Both the position numbers and the translations under genes were made by a program. Below are positions 39,701 through 51,800 of a stretch of 64,000 nt of DNA, piece by piece. This DNA is from Brachionus manjavacas (taxonomy: Eukaryota > Rotifera > Eurotatoria > Ploima > Brachionidae). The stretch lies in contig JAHQIY010000014.1 of NCBI GenBank assembly GCA_019054805.1, forward strand, positions 868,001-932,000, in the 5' to 3' direction. Position 1 is the stretch's first letter; each line of letters begins with the position of its first letter. The notes under the pieces are model-generated. The model did no database searches and was not told the origin of the DNA. It saw nothing but the letters and a program-made list of their open reading frames with translations.

Positions 39701-42700
39701 TTGAAAATTTTCAGCTCTTGCTTTTCGCTCACTAATCTGTCGGTCTTGCGTCTAAGATCGTCGAGCTCACTTTGCATTTGCTTTAGAATCAATTCGTTGT
39801 TTTGCACGTTAAGTATTGGCATTAGATTTGTGTACAAACGCCACCATTTCCATTTTCTTAACGCGAACCAAATTCGAATGTTCTTTTGCACACATTTTAT
39901 TGCCGAGTGTTGGATCTAATTTAAGATAAACTATGTAATTAAAAAATGTTTCCAACCATCCCAATTCACAAATATTTTTTAAATATTTTTTAAAATTATT
40001 TCTGATTGAAAAAATTTTATTTTTTGATTTAATGAAGATTTTTAGATCAACAAATTTAACCTGGTTATTTTAACTCATCTAAACTTGGAAATTTTCAGCT
40101 TTAATATCTCTTTTCATATTTTGAAAATTAAAATTATTTAAAAAAAGATTTTTATTTTTAATAAAACAGACTGCTATTAGTAATAAGGTAGTGGTCACAA
40201 AAGTGGACAATTCCCTAGCATTCGCTTGATAATACATGACATAAAATAACCAGGTTTTTTGAAGTTCAGCACAAAAGAACAGAACAAAATGATAAAAGAT
40301 TGAATAATTTTTTTGCAAAAGTTAAAAATTAGTTCTGTGAATGTAGCATGGTGCAATACTCAAATTGTATCAATTGTCCAAGTCTGCTAATGATGTGCAA
40401 AATCTCTGCAAAATGCACTATGCTCGAATATATTGAAATCTAATTTCTGCTAAATTTGCAGTGTTTAACAGACCTTGATATTTTACACAACTTTCAATGC
40501 TGTACTATCTTGCATTCACGGATCAAATTTTAAACTTTTAGGGAAACAATTTTTATCAATTTGTACTGAATTTTACAAAACAAAATAGCAAAATAACTCT
40601 ACAGAATGGCAAAATTATGAGTAAGAATATTTAAGTTTTGTTAAAAGTTTAAATATAACTTTCAATGTCTACTACAGATAATGTATGTGTATATTTAATT
40701 TTAAAATAAAATACCCGTTTAACTCGTAAGAAAAATGTGTTAAAGTTTTTTTTTTAAACTTAAGTCTAAAAAGAATTTCTTAAATTTAAAATAAAAAATA
40801 TAATTAATTATGCGTTTCCTATTTAAGCATTTTTTTAGTCACAATTGCTACCTTACAATTTCTTCTTTTTTTCCTGAACTATCAAATATTTAAACATGTC
40901 TAAACTCTAGTTATTTCAACTTAAGTTATTTCTAGTTATTTTTTTATTTATCTTTTTTATTTTATCTTTTTTAACTTTATTTTTAATTTTATATTTTTTT
41001 ATTTCTGAAGGAGCATTAGCTTGGTGCAGATTTACAAATAAATAAAGAAAATATATTAAAAGGTCATTTTTTCTGATTAAACGTCAATTAAAAAAAGATC
41101 AAATCGTCATTTATTTATATTAATTAGTCAACATAAAAATTAGTCAATTGAATGTATGAATCGTAAATTAAAAGTAATAGTTGTCATTTTAAGTAATTAG
41201 TTATCACATAATAAAATTAAATGTTATAAAGTAAAGAGTCACAAAAAAAAATTTTAATCATAAAAAAATTAAGAAAATATTTTCAATTATTTCATTACTA
41301 ATGATTTTAATTCTTTTTTTGGTCGTTCTACTCCTCTTTATTTTCCTAAAGGTATGTCGCAAGCATCAGCTGGAAAGGACTTGAATAATCCTTGGCTTTA
41401 ATCAACACCAATTATATGCTTCCACATTATTAAATGGGATAACAGCGCTATTGTAGGAATTTACTGCTAGGGTAGTCTCATTATTACCTTCTTCTACCTC
41501 AGTTTCAATTAAAGTATTCCTTAAGTTGTCTTGAGCTTCGATTTATTCGTCGAAAGCCTCATGAATATCTTCATAACCCCCCGATTCCCCATAAAATTAT
41601 TTATTGGGGTCGTAAGATTCGAGCCATGGTTCATTGAAATAAGTTAACATTTTGACTGTCATAGTCAAAATGGTAACTTATTACATTTAAGTAACAACTA
41701 AATACATTTAAGTAACATTAATTTTATTGACGTTTAATCAAAATAAATGACGCTTTAATATGCGGCCATAAATAAATAACATAAATAATATCTAATAAAT
41801 TTTATCAGGTAGAAGAAGAATTGATGATTGATGATGAATCAGACGAACAAACAATACGGTCTCAAGGTGAAGCTTTAGAATTGATTGCAAGGCTTAAGTT
41901 ATTTTTCTATTCTAGATCAAATGAGACTTAAGTTACAACTGCAAACTTAATCAAGACAATCAAAAATTACGGACTTCTTAGCTAATTCTATTAATTAATA
42001 TTCCTTATTTTTTCCAATTTTCCTCTTGCTTTTTAATAATAAAAATTTCGCATCTTAATAACACTTTTTTCTTAATTTTTTTTTCTTAAGTCGCAACTTA
42101 TTTCGGACGCCTTGCGACTTCGATTTAACCGCGTCTACGTGTTTTATTAAAAACCTCTCTATAAAAATAATTTTTGATAACAATCATTAGCTTAATATCG
42201 TCCCAAAATATCATCTAAATTTGTGACTTAAAAAGTATTTGTAAAGACGCTTTTCTATCGTAATAGCTTAAGCAAATAAAAAAAATTATTTCTTTTTATA
42301 AAAATTAAATTAAAAAATAATAGATATGCAACATAAAATGTTGCAATTTTTTTTTAATCAAAATAAAATTTTTAATTTATTTTTTTTTAAATCAATCAAA
42401 TCAATATTGAAATCAGTTATATATTTTTTTTAATCTTTGGTACATTTATTTTAGATAACGTTTATTTTCACACATTTTATGGGTAAATAAAGAAAAATTG
42501 ATACACACAAAAATTGGATGGAAAAAATAAAATAAGAGAAAAAGAGATTAACACGGAAAGATTAATTAATTATCATTAAAATTGGCACAATACCATTTTT
42601 TTAGCTTAGAAACATAAGCTTTTTTAACAAGAGCCACAAACAATAGACTTTGATTCACAATTCAAAAAACATAATTTGCAAGGAATTGTTTGTCCCTCTG

Positions 42701-45700
42701 ATCTGAATGCTTTTAAGTTATTTTGCAATTTTAAGAGAGCATCATTAGTAAAATAACATGAAATAAGAGAGTAAATCTCATTAGACAAACTAACAAAAGA
42801 AGAGCTAAGTACACTAGGATGCATTTTTGATGGGAGAACCTGAATATGCCCTTCGTCAATTACACGACTTTTTGATATGAATGCATCGGTGCTCGGTTTG
42901 AATTCATCAAGAAGTATATGAGCAAAGAATTCCTTTAACTCGATCAATGTTAAAAATAAAAGAAATTTAATTTCAATTTGTGGGTTAACTAATTTTTTTG
43001 TACAGGTAAGATAAAAAATTTGTTTATTTTCAGGTAAATTGTGTGTGTTTAAATAAGATATTTACCCACATCTTGTGGGGAAATAAATTCACTCTTTATT
43101 TTAGGTGAAAATACATATTTATGTCAATGCCAATCCGTAAAACGACAATAGCAGATAATAAAATGACTTACAAAAACAAATAAAAAAATTTTCCTTTATT
43201 ATTAGTTCGACTATGAATTCAAAAAAAATCAGCAAGCCAAAAAAAAATAATTTTTTAATGTTTCATCAAATGTTAATTGGCAAATTTGGAATCTTTTTTT
43301 TTTATAAAGTTCCCAAAAGCTGTATTCTTAGACATTCTAATTTTATTATTTTTGAAATCTAAACACGGGCTACATAAATTTATAAACAAAATTGTCCCAA
43401 AGAATTGTAATGAAAATTACCAGCTCTAATTAAAAACAAAATCTTCTAAATCGAAAGAATCTGGCGGAGATTATTAGACTCGATACAATATGTTTGACTA
43501 AATAGTTTATAAATTTGAATTTTACATTAAAAAAACAATTCATTATTAATTTAATTAATAAAAATTTTTACATTGAAAAATCTATCTATGGCTTTACAAG
43601 CCAAACTTTAAATCCCTTTTTCAAGTATCTCATTGTAACACTTTTAATTTTTTTATTCAATCTATGCTAAATTTCATAACTCCTAATAATATTCCAAAAT
43701 ATTTTTACTAAAATGACAAATTTTTAATAAAATAAGCTAGCCAAGTGATGACTAAATTTTTATTTTTTAATGCTATTTACATGAAATTAAAAAAAACTTT
43801 TTTTTTCCAAATTATATTTGTGATGTTAATTAGCTTTTTTTTTAAAATTAAAATTACTTTTCTACGCTCAAAATGTTTTTTGGCCAAAAAAGCTCTACAA
43901 TTTGTCTGAAGGCGAACAACCAAATCATTGATCTTTTCATCTCTTCGATCTTCTAATTTGGCTAAAATACCAGCTTTAAAGAATATCTTAAAAATACCTC
44001 AAATTATTTTTCTATTAAAATTGACTCAAAAATTTTTTTCTACCTGAGTATTTCCTATTTTAAAATAAGAATTATCCAAATCGAAATTTTTAATCAGAGA
44101 CAAACATTTGTCTTTGATGCCTAGACTTTCCTCGCTGTGAATAAACATTGAAAAACGTCTTGTGAATTCTTCCAGGCTCAAAAATTCCGGATAGCCTTGT
44201 CTGTAAATTCGGCAAGCTGGCAAAATTTGATAAGCCTTAAGCTCTTTACGAATCAGCACTATGTCTACATCATTAAGCTTCTTATCTTTATTCCCAACCA
44301 GACAAAATGTGTAATGGCACTTGGTCTTTCGCAGCGATTCGAACAAACTGTCTACTTGAAGTTTAAAATTGACCAAAAATGTCTTTTTCTTTGACAATGT
44401 GATCATTTTTCTAACACTAGCCTGTCTTTTAAGTGATCCCGAAGCAGTGTTGTCCAAACATGCCAAATTAGAGTTTGTCAAGCTATTTATTATTTGGCAG
44501 ATAGAATTCGAAATGATCTCTTTTTTAGACTCTTGCAGACAGATACTTGCATTTCTATGGGTGCTAAACTCTTTGTTGTACAAGTCCATCCATTCGTTTA
44601 AGTTGTACTCAACAGGGAAATTTCCAAATTGGTGATGAATCACAAAGCCAGAATTGTCCGGATTAGTTGATATAAAATTTTGTTTAGAATCTGAATCAAT
44701 TAATTTTTGGTAAAAATTATTTTTGGGCTCATTGAGCTGCTCTTCTAGTAACCACAGAAGACCGCATTGTTCCGAGCCAGTTCTAGTCAGTATTGAGTTG
44801 GTTGGCGCGCTATCAAACCAGTTGATCAATGCGCTTGAGCTGTCCGGTATATGCTCAACCAAGTCAATGTCGAGGCCTTCTTGGGCACACCGCTCAATTG
44901 GATTGATGAAATTAAGCTGAAAAAACATTAGCTGAAAGCGCTCATTCAAGTAATTTATCACCAGGTCTGAGTAAGAGCTTGTTTTGTTTTTAGACTGAAA
45001 TCCTGGTGGATCAATGATCAGCAATGAATTGGAAATATTCGGATAAATTTGCCTAAAAGCTCTGTTTACACAATTAACCAGCAAATTAATGCATTCTTGG
45101 TACAGACCCAACACAAAGCCTTGTAAGCATTCTTGAGGCGAAGGGCTGTTTTGTTTTGACCCCGTGGGATTTGTCAAGCCAAAGATAAAGTCATTGAGCT
45201 GATTAAATGATATTCCGATTAGGTTAGCTGCGCGCTGTGCCTCATTTATATTCAAAAATTGTCCTTTATGACTGGAATATTGAGCATTGGTGGCATTTGC
45301 CTTACCTAGATGCAAAATTGCACCCAATATGCTAAGTATGGTTTTGATTTCGCCATCTGAAAAATTAAGACACCGGAACGAGTCAATTGTTGACTCGAAT
45401 CTAGCTGAATGATAAGCAAGGTCTTGGTTAGTCAAATAAAAGTCTGAGTTTAGCAATATATTTCCGCTTGTCAGATCACTGAGGCCCAGTTCGGTTTTAA
45501 TCGAGGGACTTGCTCCGTAGAGCAATGAATAAAAAATTTCATAATTTGATTCATTGTTTGGCTGATAAATGACTCGAACTGGGTCCAAATTGATTAACTA
45601 AAATTAAAATTTAATTTTTTTTTTCTTAAATTTTGACAATATTTTAAATTTTAAACCTGTAAGATCAATGATGCCAATTGTCCCGAGTGATTGAATTCAA

Positions 45701-48700
45701 GCATTGCTACATTAGCAAATCTGTTTGATCCCGAACTATTTGTCTCAGTTTTGACACAACAAAATGAGTTCAATAATATGTACATTGAGTTTAATTTTGA
45801 TTCTTGATTAAAAATTTTAAAAAATGTCTTCGGGTATTTATTTTCAAATTAAATAGCTGATCAGTTAAAAAAAATTTATTTTGTAAATTTTTCCTCTTTA
45901 AAAGGTATTTTTTTTTCAAATTTTTTTTTATTTTGAATATTTGGGACATTGTGAAGTTCTTATACAAATTTTCAATGCCAAAAAAGGTAATTTTTTGAGT
46001 ACTGTAAATTTTGTACAAAGATAAACAAAAGTTATTTCAATTTTAAATTTTTTTCGTTGCTTCAAGTCTGTAGACCTATAATGTTTGAGACATTTTTTTA
46101 AATAAGAAATTAAGGTATTCTTTTTAATTGATAAATGAATCTTTTTAGAAATTGAAATATAAAATTTTTCTAATAAATTTTCTATTTATTTCTTTATCAT
46201 CTATTTTCTAAGGTTGATTAATTAACTAAATTTATTTTATTTAATATTTTTTATTCTTTAAATTGAAACTTGTTTCATTGAATTATTTCTAGTAATTTAG
46301 TGAAATTAAAATAAATCTTATATTAATTTTATTTTTTTAAATTACTGATAGTTCAGTAATTTTGAAAATTTACTGGTTTTGCTAATTTATTATAAGATAT
46401 ACTCTTAACTAAGAGTCGATTAAAAAATATAATTAAAATTGATTTTCTTTAATTTCAAGTTAATTTATTTTTAAATAAATATTTTTAAATTCCGGGCCAA
46501 CTCAATGGTAAATGGTTATTTGACTGTTTCGCAAGAGGTTAAAAAAAAGTTGCTTCACTTTGCTTCTGTTTCAATTAAACTTTATGCAATTTGACTAAAA
46601 ATTAAGTAATCTTTTTCTTTTTTATCAAAAATTAGTATATAATCTACTATGTTAATATTTAATCAAAATCATAAAAATTTAAGGTATCAAATTTAATTTC
46701 AAGTTTTTAAAATTTACTAGCTAAAAATGAATACCGGTTGAAAAATTTTGAATCAATTGAAAAATTAACAACTTTTGTCAAGTATCCTCGATTACTTCAA
46801 TAAGTATTTGAGAATTGATCATATTTAAACTGCACTTAATTATTGAATACATATTTTAAATCAATCATCTTTTTTTCTAGTGTTAAATGTATGTTTTCTC
46901 ATATGTTTGAATTGATTAAAACTTGACATTCTAAAGTACATTTTTGGATTTAACATACTTTTTTAAATCTAGAGGTAAACTGTGCAATATTAAAAGGAAC
47001 ATTGCAGAGTGCACACCATCTAAATGATACAATTTTAAGTGAGTTATTTTTGCAGACTTTTGCAGAGTTTACCTCTACATTTAAAAAAGTATGTTAAATC
47101 CAAAAATACGCCTTTGCAATTATTATTTTAAATAATAACAAATTATTTAATGAAACTTGGTTTGATCATTTTGAGCCTCAAAAATTGATCATAAACTTCA
47201 AAATGCAAAAAATTCTCAAATTTTTCATTTTGATTAAATAAAATAAATTTCGTTAATAACATCATGTTTTATTTCGAACATTAGAATTTAAAAATGAAAC
47301 AAAATTTTAAAATTAAATCATATATTATTTAAGTCATGCAATTTTGTTAACTTAAATAGTAGCCTAATGCAATTTTTTTGTGTACGGTGTAGAGAGCCCC
47401 CATAGAAGTCTTTCTTTTAAGACTTCTCCGCCGGTTTCTTGAAGTAGCTAATTATTTTTATTATTAAATTTAAAAACCCCTTCAAATTTTTTTAAATTAT
47501 TCAATAAAATATGTGTTAACTAGTTTTCGATATTAGTTGATAACTGATTTTAATTTGAGGAAAAATTCATTTAATTTTTAAAAAATTAACTTTACCAAGA
47601 ACATCTACTTACCATTAAAATTTGAGTTATTTGCAGCAATTTTGAACAAATAGTCCAGAATAAGTTTAGAATTTTGACTTTTGCCACTATTTGAATGTCC
47701 TGTCAATACGATTGAATAGTCATGTCTATTAGCGAGCATGTTCTTGTATACAAATTGAGCTTGTGAATAAATATGCGGTGGAAGATTCGATTGCTTCAAG
47801 TTCTTAACAATATGAATCATATTTATGTCAATATTTTTAGCTCCCAATGCCAACATGTTATAGCTTCCTATTAGGGTGTATATCGAGTTTAGACCAACAT
47901 GACGCTGTCTTAAACAGTGAATTAAACTGGTCTCATTTATAAATCTTAATTTGGACAAATCATTGCAGTAGTCGAATTGAACTGGATTCGACTTTTCCAA
48001 GCAGTCTTCGCTTACTTCAATTATTTTACCATTTTCAAACTTAATCTTAAAATTAACCACTTCTGGGGCACTGCTACTTCCCAAGCTTTCTAAACTTGTA
48101 TTCGAATTTTTGTGTATTACTTTGGCAAATATTTTAGCTGGCAAATATCCACTCGGTTGAACAAACCAAACCTGGTTTATATCCGAATGATCGATTTGGC
48201 CAGGCTGATCAAAGAAATTTTTTCTTGCCCTGTCATTGTTTAGGGACATGCTCTTGTGAAATTCCCTCAAAATTAGATCCGCATAGACCGGATCTGTTCT
48301 GACAGCAACCTGAACCATTTCATTAGGACTGATCTCAGCACATAAGTCATCAAACAATTTGCCAGCTTCTTTTAAACTTTTTCCCAAAACATTTTCATAG
48401 TTCACTGATATTAGCTGATCGCCTGGAAAAAAACCCAAGCTCATATTTTTGGCAATAATCGGCGCATTTCTAGTATCACTAGTACTTTCCACATTATTTT
48501 CTTCTGTAAATTTTTTGCTTACTTCTAGTGTTATTTTTTTTATCATTCTCAAAGGAACCAAAAATGATCTGTTAAGATAAGGCTCTAGTACTGAGTCATT
48601 TGGTTTATTTTCGGGCACTATATAAGAAGTAATGGGCTTCAAATCCGGTATTATTTGAGTTGAAATAGAAGCTGAATCGTTTGTAATAAAAGAATTTCGC

Positions 48701-49029
48701 TTAGAAAAGGTATTTATAGAAGATTCAATTGACTTGGGCACTTGTTGAGCTGGGGCCGCTGGGTTTTTTATCATTTCACTCTTATGGTAGAGCTTTGGAG
48801 TTAAATTGACGTGACCAAATTTTGACATTGTTTTTAGGATACCTTTTTTTGGCTTTGTCGGTATCATATTAGTCTGATGTGAAGAGTCTATGGATGATTT
48901 TGAAGAAGAAGAGAGTACCTGGTTATGGACATGCTCTTCGCTAAAAGTTTGATCCGAGCTCGAAGATGCATCTTGGTCGAAATGCTTTTTTTTTCGGTCT
49001 TTATCGTCTTTTTTAAAAAACGACATCAT
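33747..49029 (-). CDS. MYO18A: Unconventional myosin-XVIII heavy chain (8 exons)
   Basis: Exons in transcript order: 49029-47613, 45802-45657, 45597-44044, 43986-43858, 39915-39682, 39626-39507, 39290-38010, 34532-33747. All GT/AG joins keep frame, giving about 1,888 residues. The N terminus is Lys-rich (FFKKDDKDRKKK), like the KE region of Myo18A. A PDZ domain follows (about residues 150-260, with GFFPGDQLISVN), then an SH3-like piece. The motor domain has a P-loop GHSNSGKS at about residue 445, NSSGSNRF in place of switch I, and IDPPGFQ near switch II. The converter reads IFFKAGILAKLEDRRDE. One or two IQ-like segments (IQHSAIKCVQKNIR) precede KWKWWRLYTNLMPILNV. A 700-residue coiled coil (LRDLELKTRDQEEELDEQ) follows, with an acidic Ser/Asp tail (DDEDDEQNDDESD). 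Myo18 proteins bind actin and membranes/Golgi or sarcomeres with little ATPase activity. The gene symbol is by family; A versus B type is not resolved. Confidence 0.93.
35515..35645 (-). repeat. Retroelement 3' tail in the last myosin intron
   Basis: On the minus strand TTCTGAAGGAGCATTTGCTC is followed by GGTAAAAAAGAAATAAATGA, matching the conserved 3' end of the retroelements at 27184 and 58905. Only this tail and some AT-rich 3' UTR are seen. Confidence 0.6.
35832..37029. mobile_element. Tc1/mariner-like nonautonomous element with about 370-base inverted repeats
   Basis: Ends read CAGTGCTGCTACGATACCTT at the left and, in reverse complement, the same sequence at the right (finishing GTAGCAGCACTG at 37029). 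It is flanked by TA on both sides (35830-35831 and 37030-37031). Tc1/mariner elements commonly begin CAGTG and duplicate TA. The arms (about 35832-36201 and 36662-37029) are closely matched. The central 460 bases have no transposase frame. It sits in the 3.5 kb intron before the last myosin-XVIII exon. Confidence 0.88.
40830..41050 (+). mobile_element. 5'-truncated retroelement 3' end in a myosin intron
   Basis: CACAATTGCTACCTTACAAT then TTCTTCTTTTTTTCCTGAAC matches the 3' UTR of the copy ending at 27240. It ends TCTGAAGGAGCATTAGCTTG and ACAAATAAATAAAG. It is in opposite orientation to the host myosin gene. Confidence 0.7.
41360..41985. pseudogene. Decayed protein-coding remnants inside a myosin intron
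   Basis: On the minus strand at about 41650-41370 a frame broken by three stops encodes NEPWLESYDPNK, GESGGYEDIHEAFDE and NNETTLAVNSYNSAVIPF. On the plus strand at 41812-41985 a frame with one stop encodes VEEELMIDDESDEQ and ALELIARLKLFFYS. The latter is like the acidic linker and helix near the C terminus of pogo/Tigger transposases, but this is a weak resemblance. The two pieces have opposite orientation and are probably transposon debris. Confidence 0.4.
42624..42947 (-). CDS. ORF of about 107 residues nested in a myosin-XVIII intron
   Basis: The open frame has protein-like composition without low complexity (LLDEFKPSTDAFISKSRVID, then KMHPSVLSSSFVSLSNEIYS). It ends with CKLC...C...CGSC, like half of a zinc-binding module, right before a TAA. 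No ATG begins the frame, so it may be an exon of another gene, a retrocopy fragment or transposon-derived. It is not part of myosin, because the flanking exons join in phase without it. Family not recognised. Confidence 0.45.
   Translation of the reverse strand: MIELKEFFAHILLDEFKPSTDAFISKSRVIDEGHIQVLPSKMHPSVLSSSFVSLSNEIYSLISCYFTNDALLKLQNNLKAFRSEGQTIPCKLCFLNCESKSIVCGSC
46939..47108. mobile_element. Small foldback element in the first myosin intron
   Basis: TTTTTGGATTTAACATACTT followed by TTTTAAATCTAGAGGTAAAC at 46939-46985 is repeated as the reverse complement at 47063-47108 with one or two mismatches. The interior contains GCAGACTTTTGCAGAG and related TGCAGAG motifs. Confidence 0.75.
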
Positions 49030-50025
49030 TTTTAAACCAGTACAGTACTCTTTAAAATTTTGTAAAATTATTATTTTTTGAATGCTTATTATTTGAGAGA
49101 TTTGAAATAATTAAAAAATAAAGAGTTTAAATTAGCAGTGAATGTTGAGAATAGAAAAAAAAAAGACAGTAAATCTATGCATTTAGCTAAAAAAATTTTG
49201 GTTTAAATTAATTCAAAATTTAAAGATAATTAAAAACAAAAAACATAAAAGTTTAATCTCTTTATTTATTTTTTATTTTCAGTTGGATTTAAAAATAATT
49301 ATCTCATAAATCAAAAGATAGCCTAGATTTTATTTTAAATTATGATTTGAAGCGATTTTTTTTTAGAGCTGAATTTACAAAGGTAATAAAAATAGGCTAA
49401 TGACAATAAAATCAATAAAAGTGTTGACCAATTTTCTTAAAATCGTCTAAGAAACTCAACCTTTTACAGAAAAAAAAATAAAATTTCGGTGAGAAAAAAC
49501 TTTTAATCTTATTTTTTCAATTTCTGTTTAATTCGGGAAGCTTTAAACATGATTAGAAAAAAAACTTTAATTAATAAGTTTGTTTTTAATAAATACCCAC
49601 GAAATAAACAAATATTTCTAAATATTCATTGAGGTTTTATTTTGTATTTAGAACTTGTTTTAGGTTCTATTTTAATTCATAATAAATATCAACAATTTTT
49701 AGCCACTATCTTAAGAAAATAACTTTAAGCTCTTTCCATGAGTAAACGAAAAAGCTCTGATAAATTCGTGATTTATCATTAAATTTATTATATTAAACAT
49801 AATTTTAACTAAATTGAAAAAAATATTTTTTTTTATAGGAAAAAATGTTAATTATTCTATTTTTTTTGAAAATAGAAGATCCAGAAAAAAAAGTTATTTT
49901 ACTTGATTCTAATGCTTTGCAAAATTCTAAAATGACATTTAAAGAAATGCTTAATAAACACTACAAATATCAATTTTCTTAAAAAATAAATAAGAATATT
50001 TTTTCGTTATTCTTTTTAATAAAAA
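49030..50025. other. Divergent intergenic region between myosin-XVIII and the hydrolase
   Basis: About 1 kb separating the two start codons, so it should hold both promoters. It is AT-rich throughout. No recognisable core promoter or conserved element can be supported from sequence alone. Confidence 0.5.
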
Positions 50026-51800
50026 ATGATTTTTTTACTAGAAATAGGTCTATTATTTTTGTTCATCAATTCTGGACTTGGTAATTTTTTATTAAATATT
50101 TTAAAAAAATTCTCTTGACAAAATTACTAGCTAATCTGCTGAAAAATGAAAATATCCGTATGAGAGATGGAGTAAAAATTTCTATTGATATTTATGCAAA
50201 AAATACTTCTGAAAGACTCCCTGTTATTTTAGAAATAACACCTTACGGAAAAAGAACCGGTCTGGCGACCAATTTTCACACAGAGGCCGGCTTTTGGATA
50301 AAAAATGGCTATGTGTTTGTAATAGCAGACTCGCGAGGTACTGGTGATTCCGGTGGAGAATTCGATATCTTGGCAAATGAGGCTGACGATGGCTATGATA
50401 TAATTGAATGGATAACAAAGCAATCATGGTCGAATGCAAAAATAGGGATGAGGGGCTATTCTTATGGTGGTACGAATCAATGGTTAATTGCTGCTAAAAA
50501 TCCACCAGGCTTGTCGTGTATCACACCAAGTACTTCTCTGGGAAAACCAATTGAACATTTTCCTTACTACGGAGCATTTTCTCTGTCAGGCTCTTTAAAT
50601 TGGATCAGCAAAAGACTAAAAACTAAATATCAAACAAAAAATTGGTCTAGTCAAAACCCGATTGAATGGCTCAAAATTAAACCTTTAAAAGACTTGGACA
50701 TATACCTGACAGGACAAGTTTTGCCACTTTACAGAAAAATTCTGCAACATCCAATTTTAGACTCCTATTGGGATAAAATTGTCATGAAACCCATAAACTA
50801 CTCGAAAATAAATATTCCAAGTTTGTCATTTACTGGTTGGTATGATTTTGCCTTATCCGGAACCATAATGAGATTCAAGGAAGCTGTTAAGTATACAAAA
50901 CGAAAAAACGACCACTTTATTTTAATAGGTCCATACAACCACTACCATGCACCTCATGGTGGCTACCATGCAATCACAGGAATACCCATAAGACAAATTG
51001 GTGAAGTATTTTTAAATGAAAATTCTCTATTACCAGCTTTGAATATAACCAGCGAATTTTTCGATTGGTGCCTCAAAGATGGTGTTAGACCGTCATGGAA
51101 TCAGACAAAAATTTACATCACTGGATCAAATGAGTGGGACGATAGATCATTCTTAATATCTAATGATTTCAAGGAAAAATTCTTGTTTCTTAAAAAAAAT
51201 GGAAAATTAACTTCAAAGGAGCCAAATGCAGACACTGACTTTTTGGAATGCGATCCGAGTCATCCGGTCAGAAGTGATTTAATACAAAAGTTAGAGTATC
51301 CGGTCAATTTAAATTTATATCTTAACAAAAGTGATTTTTTGGTTTTTACAAGTGATAAACTGAAAAAACCATTGACGATTTTTGATGAGATAAAGTTAGA
51401 TTTAATTTTTTCGTCGAATGTTAAGGATACGGATTTTGTGGTTTTTTTAATGGATGTTCAAAGAGATGGCAAATCGGTCAAACTTGGATCAATGGAGTCC
51501 AGTCAATTAAGAACTAGATACAGATATGGTTTTGATAGAGAAGTTTTGCTCGAAGAGAATAAGATCTACAATTTGACTATCAATATGCATCAGATAGGCC
51601 ATACATTTCTAGCTGGACATAGAATCAGACTGGCTATTACAAATAGTTTTTATCCTTTGGTAAGCATAAACCAAAATACTGGAAATCCGATAGGAGATGA
51701 TATTAATCTCCCACTAAAAGGCAAAAATACTATTTATTATGGAAATTGGCTGAATGGTGCGATTTCTCGCATTAAGTTTAAAAGCAAAGATGATTTTTAA
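50026..51800 (+). CDS. Secreted CocE/NonD-type (peptidase S15-like) hydrolase
   Basis: Exon 1 (50026-50080) encodes a signal peptide (MIFLLEIGLLFLFINSG). A 50-base intron (50081-50130, GTAATT...ACTAG) joins it in phase 1 to exon 2 (50131-51800), giving 574 residues. The mature part starts MRDGVKISIDIY, the family's opening signature. It then has PVILEITPYGK, GYVFVIADSRGTGDSGGEFD and the nucleophile elbow GYSYGG (Ser about residue 129). A GPYNHYHAPHGG segment probably carries the catalytic His. The C-terminal half looks like the jelly-roll (X-Pro dipeptidyl-peptidase C-terminal) domain. Family members are serine hydrolases cleaving esters or Xaa-Pro dipeptides; the substrate here cannot be told. 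The family is mainly bacterial, so horizontal origin is possible. A polyadenylation signal AATAAA is at 51832. Confidence 0.9.

Noticed and set aside
44197-44920. Plus-strand frames opposite the myosin motor exon
   Set aside because: The minus strand encodes a continuous motor domain with clear Myo18 alignment, so these are shadows.
50224-50439. Minus-strand frames within the hydrolase
   Set aside because: Antisense to the strongly conserved N-terminal hydrolase motifs.
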